A stretch of DNA of 41,492 bases from positions 1 through 41,492 of the forward strand of contig JAVBPM010000001.1 in NCBI GenBank assembly GCA_031549605.1. The letters are read 5' to 3'. This document shows positions 16,901 to 25,402 of this stretch, in pieces. Positions within the stretch are counted from its first letter, which is position 1; each line of letters begins with the position of its first letter. This DNA comes from WRAI01 sp031549605 (GTDB taxonomy: Bacteria > Bacillota > Clostridia > Oscillospirales > UBA929). Below the pieces are notes generated by a model that saw nothing but the letters and a program-made list of their open reading frames with translations, searched no databases and was not told where the DNA came from. A program made the position numbers and the translations under genes.

Positions 16901-17950
16901 ATGAAACGATTGTCATTGCTGGCGCTGACGCTGCTGCTGGCGCTGTCGCTGGGCGGCTGCGGGCTACTTAGCTCATGGCTTATCGACTATGACGACTCTG
17001 ATGGCTACGCGTTTGAACCCTTGGTCTACGGCTACGTCGACGCGGCGGGTCAATGGGTTCTTCGACCCGAGCAGCTGGGCTACACGTACGAGTTTTCTGA
17101 CATCAGCTTTTATGATGGTCGCGCACTGTACTATAACGGCGATGATCTGTGGGGCTACATTGACAAGACGGGTCAGCCGGTTATCCAGGCGACGTATGAC
17201 TTCGCCTGCCCCTTCCACAACGGCGCGGCGTGGGTGAGCAAAGGTAACAACTGGCACCGCATTGACCGCGACGGCAATACACTGGCGACGCTGGAGCGCG
17301 GCAGCGACCTGTTCACGCAAGACTGCAGTCAGCCGTTGTTGAGCATTTACAGCGACGGAAAACTTGGTTTCATCACGCCCGAGGGCAAGATGGCCGTCAA
17401 GCCAACCTATGACGAGACCACGAGTTTTGTCGACGGCTACGCGCTGGTCGGCATAAGGCAGCCGGGCGGCGCACTGAAGTGGGGCTGTATTGACGAGTCG
17501 GGCCAGCTGGTGAAGCCGGTTACGCTTGATTTGGGCGAGGACTACATAGACTTGACTAAGCCACACGGCTTTGTGGTTGCCTCAGAAAGTGACAGCGAGC
17601 TGCTGTACTACAACACCAAGGGTGAGCGCATCTACCCCGACAACGCTTCGCCCGACAACTTTTGGGTCGACCCCGCCCCGCTCACCTTTTTCACCGATGG
17701 CATCACCTGCCGCACTGCCTACGACTACAGGTATGTGCTGCGCGACCGTGATGGCAAGCAGTTGTTTGAGAGTCGCTTTATGAAGCTCTCCGTGCTGTCC
17801 CCCACGCTGATGGCGGCCGACGAACTGCTGCTCGACAACACCGGCAAGCAGGTGGGTCGTCTGCCAGAGGGCTACACCGTGCTGCCCGAAGCCAAGCTGG
17901 GCGATGGCCTCATTCCCGTCTGCGACGACGAGCTGAACAGCCGCCCGTAA
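16901..17950 (+). CDS. WG-repeat lipoprotein
   Basis: A 349-aa predicted surface lipoprotein. The signal has lipobox LGGC (Cys20). Repeated WG-type beta units follow: YGYVDAAGQWVLRPEQL, LWGYIDKTGQPVIQATYDF, LGFITPEGKMAVKPTYDE and KWGCIDESGQLVKPVTLD. WG repeats form beta-rich scaffolds of unknown ligand and are abundant in gut Clostridia. The ATG at 16901 is chosen because the signal peptide starts there; the open frame extends 17 codons upstream. A TATACT box lies at 16869-16874, but no convincing -35 partner was found. An intrinsic terminator follows at once. The specific function is unknown. Confidence 0.85.
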   Translation: MKRLSLLALTLLLALSLGGCGLLSSWLIDYDDSDGYAFEPLVYGYVDAAGQWVLRPEQLGYTYEFSDISFYDGRALYYNGDDLWGYIDKTGQPVIQATYDFACPFHNGAAWVSKGNNWHRIDRDGNTLATLERGSDLFTQDCSQPLLSIYSDGKLGFITPEGKMAVKPTYDETTSFVDGYALVGIRQPGGALKWGCIDESGQLVKPVTLDLGEDYIDLTKPHGFVVASESDSELLYYNTKGERIYPDNASPDNFWVDPAPLTFFTDGITCRTAYDYRYVLRDRDGKQLFESRFMKLSVLSPTLMAADELLLDNTGKQVGRLPEGYTVLPEAKLGDGLIPVCDDELNSRP

Positions 17951-17959
17951 CCGCCACCC

Positions 17960-17994
17960 AACGCCGCGCTGGCCTTGCAGCGCGGCGTTTTTTT
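17960..17994 (+). terminator. Intrinsic terminator
   Basis: A 12-bp stem AACGCCGCGCTG with its complement, loop of 6 nt, then a run of T bases. It follows the WG-repeat gene. Confidence 0.92.
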
Positions 17995-18000
17995 GACCAT

Positions 18001-18029
18001 TTGCACGATGGCGCTGGCTCTGATATACT
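18001..18029 (+). promoter_or_regulatory. Promoter for the K+ channel gene
   Basis: TTGCAC, 17 nt, TATACT, ending about 48 nt before the channel ATG. Confidence 0.7.
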
Positions 18030-18077
18030 GAAGCGGCAAAATCTGCCTTTCGACTGTAACAACCCAAGGAGGTCGCC

Positions 18078-18500
18078 ATGAAGAAACTACGCTTGCTGCA
18101 CCAACTGCTGAAAACCTCGGGCACATTGCGCCTTATCTATGGCTTTTTGTGCTTTTTTGTGCTAATCGCGCTGCTGCTGCCGGTATTTGAGCCGGGCTTG
18201 AAAAGCATCGGCGACAGCCTGTGGTTTTGCTTTTCGTCGATTACCACCATCGGCTACGGCGATTTGCAGGCGGTGACGCTGGTCGGCCGGCTGCTGACGG
18301 TGCTGCTGTCGCTGTACGGCATACTGTTGGTCGCCATTCTGACCGCCGTGGTCGTCAACTATGTCACCGAGCTGCAAAGAAGCCGCGCGCAAAAAAGCGT
18401 GGCGAAATTTGTCGACGCGCTGGAGCATTTAGAAGATTTGAGCCACGACGAGCTGGCCGAGCTGTCCAAGCGCATTCGCAGCCGCCGCTACAAGCTGTAG
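18078..18500 (+). CDS. Two-helix potassium channel
   Basis: A 140-aa ion channel of the KcsA-like pore class. Helix 1 is at about 17-38. A pore loop has the selectivity filter TTIGYGD (residues 56-62), which is diagnostic for K+ selectivity. Helix 2 is at about 70-95, then a basic and acidic cytoplasmic tail (HLEDLSHDELAELSKRIRSR) that could form a helical bundle. No RCK/TrkA nucleotide-binding domain is attached. Tetramers are expected. The AAGGAGGT ribosome site 7 nt before the ATG is near perfect. The gene stands alone, with its own promoter and a shared convergent terminator. Confidence 0.92.
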   Translation: MKKLRLLHQLLKTSGTLRLIYGFLCFFVLIALLLPVFEPGLKSIGDSLWFCFSSITTIGYGDLQAVTLVGRLLTVLLSLYGILLVAILTAVVVNYVTELQRSRAQKSVAKFVDALEHLEDLSHDELAELSKRIRSRRYKL

Positions 18501-18501
18501 G

Positions 18502-18548
18502 CGTATAAAAGAAAGGCTGTGCATTACGCACAGCCTTTCTTTTATACG
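18502..18548. terminator. Bidirectional terminator with a perfect 21-bp stem
   Basis: A 21-bp uninterrupted stem (18502-18522 with 18528-18548) closes a 5-nt loop, with A- and T-runs inside the arms. It serves both the channel gene and the convergent SLH gene. The distal arm includes the TAA stop codon and the last coding bases of the SLH gene. Confidence 0.92.
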
Positions 18549-21500
18549 ATGTATCCCTCTTTTTTCAACATGTTATATAGTATTTGAGCTGTCTCAGCTC
18601 GTGTCAAATTCTTTTTAGGATGGATGTTGCCATTCGAGCCGCCGACAATGCCAAAATGAATGGCCGCCGCGCCGCCGTCTGTGGCCCAACTACTAAACTC
18701 TCCGGCGTCGCCAAACCTTTTCAACGCCGCACTTTTTTGCGCGGCGGTCAGCGCGACGTCCTGTCGAACCAGCTTCAAGGCATTGACCATCAGCAACATC
18801 GCCTCTTCGCGCGTGATTTTGTTGTCGGGCAGGAATTTGCCGCCCGAGCCCTTGGCAATGCCATACTCCTTGGCCGCCAGCACAACGTCGTAATACCACG
18901 CCGCGGCCTTGACGTCGCCAAACTGCGCGCTGCCCCTGGCCTTCAGGCCCAGCGCGCGCACAATCAGCGCCACGAACTCGGCGCGGGTAATGGCCCGCTC
19001 GGGCTGATACTCGTTGTTTCCGGTGCCGTTGACGACCATGCGGTTGGCCATACCGACAATCACGGCGTTGCCCCAGTGCGTTGCCGTATCGGTAAAGGAT
19101 GTGGCCAGCTTGCGGAAGGCCAGCACGCCGGTCGAGCGCGACATGATCACGCCGTACCGCTTGCCGCCGAGCGACACCGTCTTGAAGGGCCGCGCCTCCA
19201 GCCCGCCCTTGGCCCCGACCAGCACGGCGGCGGTCGGCGCGTCGGACGCGGCAAGCGGCAGATAGAATGGAACAAATTTCAGCAGCTGGCTGGCATCCTT
19301 GCCCGCCACATTCAACGCAAAGCCGACCGGCTGCCCTAGTGTCTGGCTCTTGGCGCTGACCGCGGCTTTGGCCACCGTCAGCTCCACCGCATCGGCGTTG
19401 GCACGGCCGCGCGTGTCGACGGCGGCAGCCGAAAGGTCAAGTTGGCCAAACGGCGTCTCCACCCAGAGATTGGCGCTCCGCGCCGCCAGCGTTTTGAGGT
19501 CAGCGACCGTCAGGTTGAGCTTGAGCGTTGTCACCGCCGCATCGGACACAACGACCTTGACCGGCGCGCCGCTTTGGACAAGCAGCGCACTCAGCTTGGC
19601 CGCGTCGATTTGCGCGGTGGCCACACCGTTGGCGACATCTAGCCGGCCATAACTGGTGAGGTTTGGGTCAACGGGCGGCGGCGCGGCGACAAACTTAGCC
19701 ATAACGGCGCGGTCGCTCAGCGCGGTAAACGTGTAGCTCTCGCCTGCTCCAACAATTTTGACGTCGTTTTCATACCAGCCGTCAAACGCAAAGCCGTCGT
19801 CGGCATAGGCGGTGAGCGTAACGCTTGTGCCTTGATTGACGACGCTATCGCACAGCGCGTACCCGCCGGCGCTGTGACCAACGGTAATCTTGCACTGCGG
19901 GATGCTGACCTCACCGAGCGCAAGCACCTCGCCCGGCTCTTCCGACGCCGTGTCAACCAGGCCCAGCAGCGGCACGTCGCCCTCGATCGGCGTGGCGACG
20001 GTGGTGTCCGTGACGGCGATGTCAGCGGCGGCAAAAGCAACCACAGAGCCATCCTCCTGCTTGCGAGACACGCTGTAGTCCATGCTGCCGGTGCCGCAGC
20101 CCTTGATTACAACGTGGTACTTGCTGTCGTCAATCATCGCGGTTTTGACAAAGTTGTCACTGCCCTGCTCGGGCTCGACATAGAAGCTGCCCTGCTCGGA
20201 AAACCACGCGCCGGCCTGCTCGTTGTCCAGCGTTATGATCAGGTTGTCGTCGCGGTCGTAGACCTCCATAATCACGGGACAGCGCGCCGTATAGGTCACC
20301 GTGGTGTTGGTGATCACGCTCTGTTCAATGGCGTGAATCCACGCCGCGTATTTGTTCATTTTAGTGGTATCGATGCCAAATGTGCTGTTTAACCGTACGA
20401 CTTCCAGCCACATCGACAGATTCTCGTCATCATAGTTTCGCAAATATGTACCCAGATAAAGGAAGTTGTCGCGTTCCCTAACGGCAAAAAAACCTCCCAG
20501 TGCGTTGACCATCAGCACGCCCCAATTGGTAGCCGAGCCGACTAAATCGTCGCCTTCCGGCATTATCAAAACATCTTTGTTGTATATCACTTTCAACGTA
20601 GTCTTCACCGTGGTTCCCAAAATCTCCACAGCATTGCCGACAAGTTTGTCCTTTACACTCGTGGGCTGATTGTCAAGACCAAACCATGTCATCAGCACCG
20701 ACGACGCCAGATTAATGCGCTTGTCGGCCCGCTCAATGCGGGCATTAATGCAGATGTGTGAGAACAATGTAAATGCCACTTTTGCGCTCCGTTCATATTC
20801 GGGCTGGCCCGACAGCTTTCCCGTCAGCAGCTGCAGATACGTCGCAAAATACTTTCTGACCTGCGTATCGGTGCCGCCTGTCAACGCGCGTAGCAATTCG
20901 AGTGCTTCGCTTTCTGCCATCGGCTTCACAGGTGTATATTGATGTGGCGCCGGCGGAGTGGGCGGCGGCGTCACGCCGGTGCCCTTGACGGTCACGGAAA
21001 AATCGCGATAGTAACCCTCCTTGGCATTGCTCGAACCGCCGTAGTAGACAATCACCCGGAGATTGACCTTTTTGTCGACGGTCGCGCGTGAAACGGTGCC
21101 CGATCGCGAGATCACGCCGGGATCAGACGACGACCATTCGACCTGCAGCCCATAGGGGTTGGCCGTCGGCAGCGTCAGGTTGTGCGTGACGTTGCCGGCT
21201 GTGTCACCGCTGTTGTAACCGGGCGACAGCTCGTTGACGGTAATGGCCGCCTTGTCTTTCGTGGTGAGGTTGGCTTCCGTGATCCGAACCCAATCGACAT
21301 AATAGTCCTGGCTTCTTGCCCAGCCATAAAAGCCCATATAGCCAGCACTGGTGTTCCACTCTTGCCACGTGTGGCTGCTTATCTTTTGCACACCGTCGAC
21401 CCACACACTAACGGTTTTGCCTACATATTCAATTTTAACGGTATAGTAGGTGTCTCTTACAACGGCTTGTCTCGCCGCATCAGTATAGGTGTCTAGCCAC

Positions 21501-21949
21501 GTATTTTGAGTTTCGGCAAGCAATGTGTTTGGCGTGGCCCCTTGTAGGCCCATAAAACTAATTCCGTTAAATATACGGCTTGTTGTAGCCGGTGTGCGAA
21601 AACCAATGCCAAGAATGGCATTATCAGCTGCATGGACGGGCACTACCTTGACACGCATTTCAACCGTGCCGTCGGCCATTCTTCCCCAGGCCAAGCACAC
21701 CGGAACATCTTTATTCATCACATTAGAAACCTTCAGAGCGTAGCCGTTGCTCGCACTTGCATCGGCCACGATTGAAGCTTTGCTCGAACAATCAGCTCCG
21801 TTCACGCTTTTCCAAACGCCGACCTCTGTGCCATTCGAATAGTTTATATAGATTTCCCCCGCTGCATTCGCCTTTTGCGGCCCCACGGCCACCAACCCCG
21901 CACACAAGGCCATCATGAGCACCCAGCTGATTGTTCGCTTCATAGACAC
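18542..21949 (-). CDS. Large SLH-anchored surface protein
   Basis: A 1135-aa exported protein. A signal peptide (1-29, ending KANAAG) is followed by a concanavalin/LamG-like beta domain (about 35-225, with WVDGVQKISSHTWQEWN). An atypical Ig-like domain follows (about 232-330, LQVEWSSSDPGVISRSGTVS), then a proline hinge (TPPPTPPAP). A helical region of about 200 residues that I cannot assign comes next, then an InlB B-repeat-like unit (about 720-790, VNQGTSVTLTAYADDGFAFDGWYEND). A beta region of about 170 residues precedes three SLH repeats (from about 960, FTDTATHWGNAVIVGMANR). It should be displayed on the cell wall. The ATG follows GGAGG by 8 nt. The ligand or enzyme activity is not evident; adhesion or carbohydrate binding is plausible from the LamG-like domain. 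Confidence 0.85.
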   Translation of the reverse strand: MSMKRTISWVLMMALCAGLVAVGPQKANAAGEIYINYSNGTEVGVWKSVNGADCSSKASIVADASASNGYALKVSNVMNKDVPVCLAWGRMADGTVEMRVKVVPVHAADNAILGIGFRTPATTSRIFNGISFMGLQGATPNTLLAETQNTWLDTYTDAARQAVVRDTYYTVKIEYVGKTVSVWVDGVQKISSHTWQEWNTSAGYMGFYGWARSQDYYVDWVRITEANLTTKDKAAITVNELSPGYNSGDTAGNVTHNLTLPTANPYGLQVEWSSSDPGVISRSGTVSRATVDKKVNLRVIVYYGGSSNAKEGYYRDFSVTVKGTGVTPPPTPPAPHQYTPVKPMAESEALELLRALTGGTDTQVRKYFATYLQLLTGKLSGQPEYERSAKVAFTLFSHICINARIERADKRINLASSVLMTWFGLDNQPTSVKDKLVGNAVEILGTTVKTTLKVIYNKDVLIMPEGDDLVGSATNWGVLMVNALGGFFAVRERDNFLYLGTYLRNYDDENLSMWLEVVRLNSTFGIDTTKMNKYAAWIHAIEQSVITNTTVTYTARCPVIMEVYDRDDNLIITLDNEQAGAWFSEQGSFYVEPEQGSDNFVKTAMIDDSKYHVVIKGCGTGSMDYSVSRKQEDGSVVAFAAADIAVTDTTVATPIEGDVPLLGLVDTASEEPGEVLALGEVSIPQCKITVGHSAGGYALCDSVVNQGTSVTLTAYADDGFAFDGWYENDVKIVGAGESYTFTALSDRAVMAKFVAAPPPVDPNLTSYGRLDVANGVATAQIDAAKLSALLVQSGAPVKVVVSDAAVTTLKLNLTVADLKTLAARSANLWVETPFGQLDLSAAAVDTRGRANADAVELTVAKAAVSAKSQTLGQPVGFALNVAGKDASQLLKFVPFYLPLAASDAPTAAVLVGAKGGLEARPFKTVSLGGKRYGVIMSRSTGVLAFRKLATSFTDTATHWGNAVIVGMANRMVVNGTGNNEYQPERAITRAEFVALIVRALGLKARGSAQFGDVKAAAWYYDVVLAAKEYGIAKGSGGKFLPDNKITREEAMLLMVNALKLVRQDVALTAAQKSAALKRFGDAGEFSSWATDGGAAAIHFGIVGGSNGNIHPKKNLTRAETAQILYNMLKKEGYIV

Positions 21950-21989
21950 GGCTCCTCCGTCTATTGTTTTGCTGCTTGCGATGTGTTAG

Positions 21990-22019
21990 ATTATAGCATA
22001 TGATACCCCCACACGGCAA
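21990..22019 (-). promoter_or_regulatory. Promoter for the large SLH gene
   Basis: On the minus strand TTGCCG, 18 nt, TATAAT, about 40 nt before the SLH ATG. It lies within 20 nt of the divergent Imm-5-like ATG, so the two genes share a short control region. Confidence 0.65.
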
Positions 22020-22038
22020 GCACAAAGGAGGCGCGCGC

Positions 22039-22530
22039 ATGGGCAAGATCATCCAAAACGGCTTTGACTTCGTCGCCCGCGCCAACGGTCATCTAATTCG
22101 CAATGTCGACGACATGGCCGAACTCAAGCACGAGCTGATCGCCCTCAGCGAGACCAAAAGCCACCGTCAGCTAGCCGAATACGCACTGCTGCTGGCCGAG
22201 CACGTGGTGGACACCGCCGGACTGGAACGTACCGGCGCGGTGGCCGCCTGCTTTGACGCTGTGGCCGGCTGGCTGGCCGGACAGGTCACGGTGCGGCAGG
22301 CGCTGGACATGGCGGGTGCACTCAACGCCCGCGCCCGCGACGAGCGCGAGCCGGTCACCTGCAAGGCACTGCGCGCGCTGGGGCAGGTCGCCGCCACGCC
22401 GCACGTCCGCTGGCACCCGCTGGTGGCGGCCGAGTACGCCGTGGTGATGATTAACCTGCTGTCGCCCAAGGACATCGAGGCGGTCAAGCGCGAGCGCGAG
22501 CTGCAGCTATTGCTGCTGGGCAGAGTATAA
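22039..22530 (+). CDS. Imm-5-like putative immunity protein
   Basis: A 163-aa all-helical protein resembling the Imm-5-like putative immunity family. Matching features are an early LAEYALLLAEHVVD helix, an AVAACFDAVAGWLAGQVTVRQAL helix, a RARDEREPVTCKALRALGQVAATPHV segment and a tail with HPLVAAEYAVVMINL. In that family the Ala-His-rich bundle is predicted to neutralise toxins, but experimental support is thin. The start at 22039 is set by AAAGGAGG 8 nt upstream; the 13 extra upstream codons are unlikely to be coding. No toxin gene is adjacent. The divergent neighbour is the large SLH protein. The family call rests on remembered sequence pattern only. Confidence 0.6.
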   Translation: MGKIIQNGFDFVARANGHLIRNVDDMAELKHELIALSETKSHRQLAEYALLLAEHVVDTAGLERTGAVAACFDAVAGWLAGQVTVRQALDMAGALNARARDEREPVTCKALRALGQVAATPHVRWHPLVAAEYAVVMINLLSPKDIEAVKRERELQLLLLGRV

Positions 22531-22532
22531 AT

Positions 22533-22846
22533 AAGCCGCTGCCTTATTCAACGGCTGCGGCTTCAGCGTGTCGAAAAACTTATTTTTTGGCACGCTGACA
22601 GACTGACAAAGAAGTGCGCAGGCAAAGAAACGCTGTCCGTCGGCGTACGAGGGTACGCTAGGACAGCGTTTCTGCAGCAAGTAAAACCCTTGTGGCGCAG
22701 CGATCTTGCCGATGCGTCGCAAAGCATTTGCCGAGAATCAAGACACAGCTTTGCGTCACCGTTATCTATTTTTTCTGTCGCTGGTTTTACGGTGCGCGCT
22801 TTCTTGACAGTCTAAAGCCGCTGCCGTTTTTCAACGGCAGCGGCTT
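22533..22846. repeat. Structured repeat, copy 1 (MITE-like or RNA-like)
   Basis: The core at 22599-22814 aligns without gaps to 32199-32414, with 22 mismatches in 216 positions by my count. It is bounded by imperfect terminal inverted repeats (22599-22620 and 22793-22814, CAGACTGACAAAGAAG type). It holds a 13-bp hairpin AGAAACGCTGTCC (22626-22673) and paired GTAAAACC/GGTTTTAC arms. Outside the core are a hairpin at 22565-22596 and two nearly identical bracketing hairpins: 22533-22563 with one mismatch and 22815-22846 perfect. The repeat sits between convergent genes and no reading frame in it looks real. The right hairpin with its T-run can terminate the Imm-5-like gene. Confidence 0.85.
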
Positions 22847-22863
22847 TTGTTTAGCGCTCGCGT

Positions 22864-25233
22864 CTATGGCTGCACGATTGTCGACTCGCTCTTGTTGGAG
22901 TCGTGCCACTTGGCCTCCAGCAGCCGCACCGCGCGGTTGAGGTAGCCAAACATGTGCACGCTGATGTAAATCAGCGGAATGTAGAAAAAGGCGTTTCGTG
23001 TCCACAGCGTGTGCAGCTCCAGCGGCTTGTTGGCCACGATAAAGCAGAGGATAAAGCCGGTGATGCACAGCGCCAGCAGCGCGATGGTGCCCTTGCTGTA
23101 AGGCTGGCAGACGTGTGCCAGCATGACCAGCCCGACGGTGCCGATGAGCAGAATAATCATGGTCGACGTCTCGATAAACGGCAGGTCGAATAAATAGCCG
23201 GCCAGAAGCACGACAAAGACGTCGAGGATAACCGTCAGCGCCGCCGGCACCGAGTTTTCAAAGACGTTGGCGGCAAACCGGCCGCGTGGTCGCGCGTAGT
23301 TGGCGCGCATGGCGATGAAGAAGGACGGAATACCGACGGCAAACCAGTCAAACGGCGTCATTTGGATGGGCGTAAACGGGTAGGTCAGCGGCACAAAGCA
23401 GAAAATCAGCGACAGCAGCGTTGAGTAAATGGTCTTGACCAGATACATACACGCCACGCCCTCGATGTTGTTGATGACGCGTCGACCCTCTTGCAGCACC
23501 TTGACCATCGAGGCGAAGTTGGACGACAGCAGCACGAAATCGGCGGCATTGCGCGCCGCCTGACTGCCGCCGACCATGGCGACCGAGCAGTCGGCCTCTT
23601 TCATGGCCAGCACGTCGTTGACGCCGTCGCCGGTCATGCAGGTGGTGTGGCCGTTGGCCTTGAGCGCGCGAATCAGCTCGCGCTTCTGGTGCGGCGTCAC
23701 GCGGCCAAAGACCGTCGTGGTCGCCACCAGCGCCTGATAGTCGGCGTTGTCGCCCACGCGGCTCATGTCGACGTACCTGTCGGCATCGGCCACGCCCGCC
23801 TTGGCGGCAATGGTGCTGACGGTTACCGGGTCGTCGCCCGAAATGACCTTGAGCAGCACGCCCTCGTTGGCGCAAAAGGCAAAGGTGTCGGGCGCCTCGG
23901 GACGGATGTTGTCGCCGAAAATCAACAGGCCAAGACAGACCAAATCGCCCGGCAGCGCTTGATTGGCGCCAAAGGGGTGCTGGCTCTTGGCCAGACACAG
24001 CACGCGGTAGCCGGCGGCGGCGTATTTTTCCACCGTCTTGAAAAAGGGCTCACGACCCGACGGAAAGACAAACTGCGGCGCGCCGACAACATAGCTGCCC
24101 TCGCCGGCGTAATACACGCCGCTCCACTTGCGCGAGCTGGAGAAGGGTATGGTCTCGGCAGCGCGCCAGCCGGTCTTGCTGCCAAAGGTCGCGCGCATGG
24201 CGGCGGCGGTGTTGTTGTCGTCGGGCAGCGCGCCCATCAGCTCGGCGATGGCGCGACCGGCCTGCTCCTTGGTGTAGTCCTCGCGCAGCACAAAGCGCTT
24301 GAAGCTGAGCGTGCCGTCGGTAATGGTGCCCGTTTTGTCCAGACACAGCACGTCGACGCGTGCCAGCGTCTCGATGCTGGGCAGCGACTGCACCATGGCC
24401 TTGTGGCGCGCCAGCTTGACCGCGCCGACGGTCAGCGTCACGCCGGTCAGCACAATTAGCCCCTGCGGAATCATGCCGAGTATGGCGGCCGTCGAGCCGA
24501 GCAGCGCGTCCTTGTAGTTGTCGCCGTTGTATTGGTTGAAAAACAGCAGCAGCCCGATGGGCACAATGGTAAAGGTCAGCACGCGGATAATGCCGTTGAG
24601 CGTGCGCATCAGCGGCGTGGTTTTCTTTTTGGTTTTCTTGGCCTCGGCGGTCAGCGCGTTGGCAAAGCTGTCGCCGCCGACGGCCGTGACACACACGGTG
24701 GCCTGCCCCGCCACAACAAAGCTGCCGCTCATCACGGTGCTGCCGGGTCGTTTGAAGATGTTGTCCTGCTCGCCGGTCAGCAGCGCCTCGTTGACCTCGA
24801 GGCTGTCGGTGGCCAGCACCTCGGCGTCGGTGCAAATTTGCTCGCCGGCGCGCAGCACGACGATATCGCCCAGCACCACATTGTCCTGCGTCACCGTCTG
24901 CTCGGCGCCGTCGCGCACCACGGTGACGCGCGCTGCGTTGAGAATGGACAGCTTGTCCAGCGTTTTCTTGCTTTTCAGCTCCTGCACAATGCCCATGACG
25001 GTGTTGGCCAGCGGCACGGCGATAAACGTGGCGTTCATAAACTCGCCGGTCGATACCACGAGCACAAACAGCACGATATTGATGAGGTTAAAGAGCGTGA
25101 AGATGTTCTTGCGCACGATTTTGCCGACGCTGGGCGTGATGCCCTCGGGCGCGGTGTTGGCCTGCCCGGCCTCAATGCGCTTGGCGACCTCGGCGGCCGA
25201 AAGACCGGTTATGGCGGTAGCTCTGGGGTTCAA
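22864..25233 (-). CDS. CtpE-like cation-transporting P-type ATPase
   Basis: A 789-aa membrane pump. Actuator motif LLTGEQ (usually TGES) is at about residue 150. LGMIPQGLIVLTGV, the helix-4 proline motif, is followed by VDVLCLDKTGTITDG with phosphorylated Asp299. The nucleotide and hinge motifs ISGDDPVTV and TGDGVNDVLAMKEADCSVAM are intact, and about six C-terminal helices complete the pump. The size and the segment SIETLARVDVLCLDKTGT resemble the mycobacterial CtpE / streptococcal CaxP group, linked to calcium, so Ca2+ is the likely cation by analogy. The start is TTG 25233, because AGGAGG lies 8 nt upstream; the open frame runs to 25332, across the promoter. It converges on repeat copy 1. 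Confidence 0.88.
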   Translation of the reverse strand: MNPRATAITGLSAAEVAKRIEAGQANTAPEGITPSVGKIVRKNIFTLFNLINIVLFVLVVSTGEFMNATFIAVPLANTVMGIVQELKSKKTLDKLSILNAARVTVVRDGAEQTVTQDNVVLGDIVVLRAGEQICTDAEVLATDSLEVNEALLTGEQDNIFKRPGSTVMSGSFVVAGQATVCVTAVGGDSFANALTAEAKKTKKKTTPLMRTLNGIIRVLTFTIVPIGLLLFFNQYNGDNYKDALLGSTAAILGMIPQGLIVLTGVTLTVGAVKLARHKAMVQSLPSIETLARVDVLCLDKTGTITDGTLSFKRFVLREDYTKEQAGRAIAELMGALPDDNNTAAAMRATFGSKTGWRAAETIPFSSSRKWSGVYYAGEGSYVVGAPQFVFPSGREPFFKTVEKYAAAGYRVLCLAKSQHPFGANQALPGDLVCLGLLIFGDNIRPEAPDTFAFCANEGVLLKVISGDDPVTVSTIAAKAGVADADRYVDMSRVGDNADYQALVATTTVFGRVTPHQKRELIRALKANGHTTCMTGDGVNDVLAMKEADCSVAMVGGSQAARNAADFVLLSSNFASMVKVLQEGRRVINNIEGVACMYLVKTIYSTLLSLIFCFVPLTYPFTPIQMTPFDWFAVGIPSFFIAMRANYARPRGRFAANVFENSVPAALTVILDVFVVLLAGYLFDLPFIETSTMIILLIGTVGLVMLAHVCQPYSKGTIALLALCITGFILCFIVANKPLELHTLWTRNAFFYIPLIYISVHMFGYLNRAVRLLEAKWHDSNKSESTIVQP

Positions 25234-25288
25234 AGCATCGACCTCCTGCTGTCGTAGTCGCGGCGCGGCGCCGTGCGAAGATGGTCTC

Positions 25289-25318
25289 ATTGTACCATAG
25301 CCACAACGCATCAAGCAA
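25289..25318 (-). promoter_or_regulatory. Promoter for the P-type ATPase gene
   Basis: On the minus strand TTGCTT, 18 nt, TACAAT, about 55 nt before the TTG start. Its position rules out translation from the in-frame ATG at 25332. Confidence 0.55.
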
Positions 25319-25339
25319 TGCTTTTTACCCAAATATTCA

Positions 25340-25368
25340 TTTACTTGTGCGCCGTGAGCGACTATACT
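25340..25368 (+). promoter_or_regulatory. Promoter for the 25.4-kb lipoprotein gene
   Basis: TTTACT, 17 nt, TATACT, ending 34 nt before the GTG start. It is divergent from the ATPase promoter. Confidence 0.6.
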
Positions 25369-25402
25369 GGTGGTATCTTTAGATACGTTGGGAGGACTTA
25401 CT

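Noticed and set aside
22171..22487. Minus-strand frames opposite the Imm-5-like gene
   Set aside because: Shadows; the plus strand has a strong ribosome site and family pattern.
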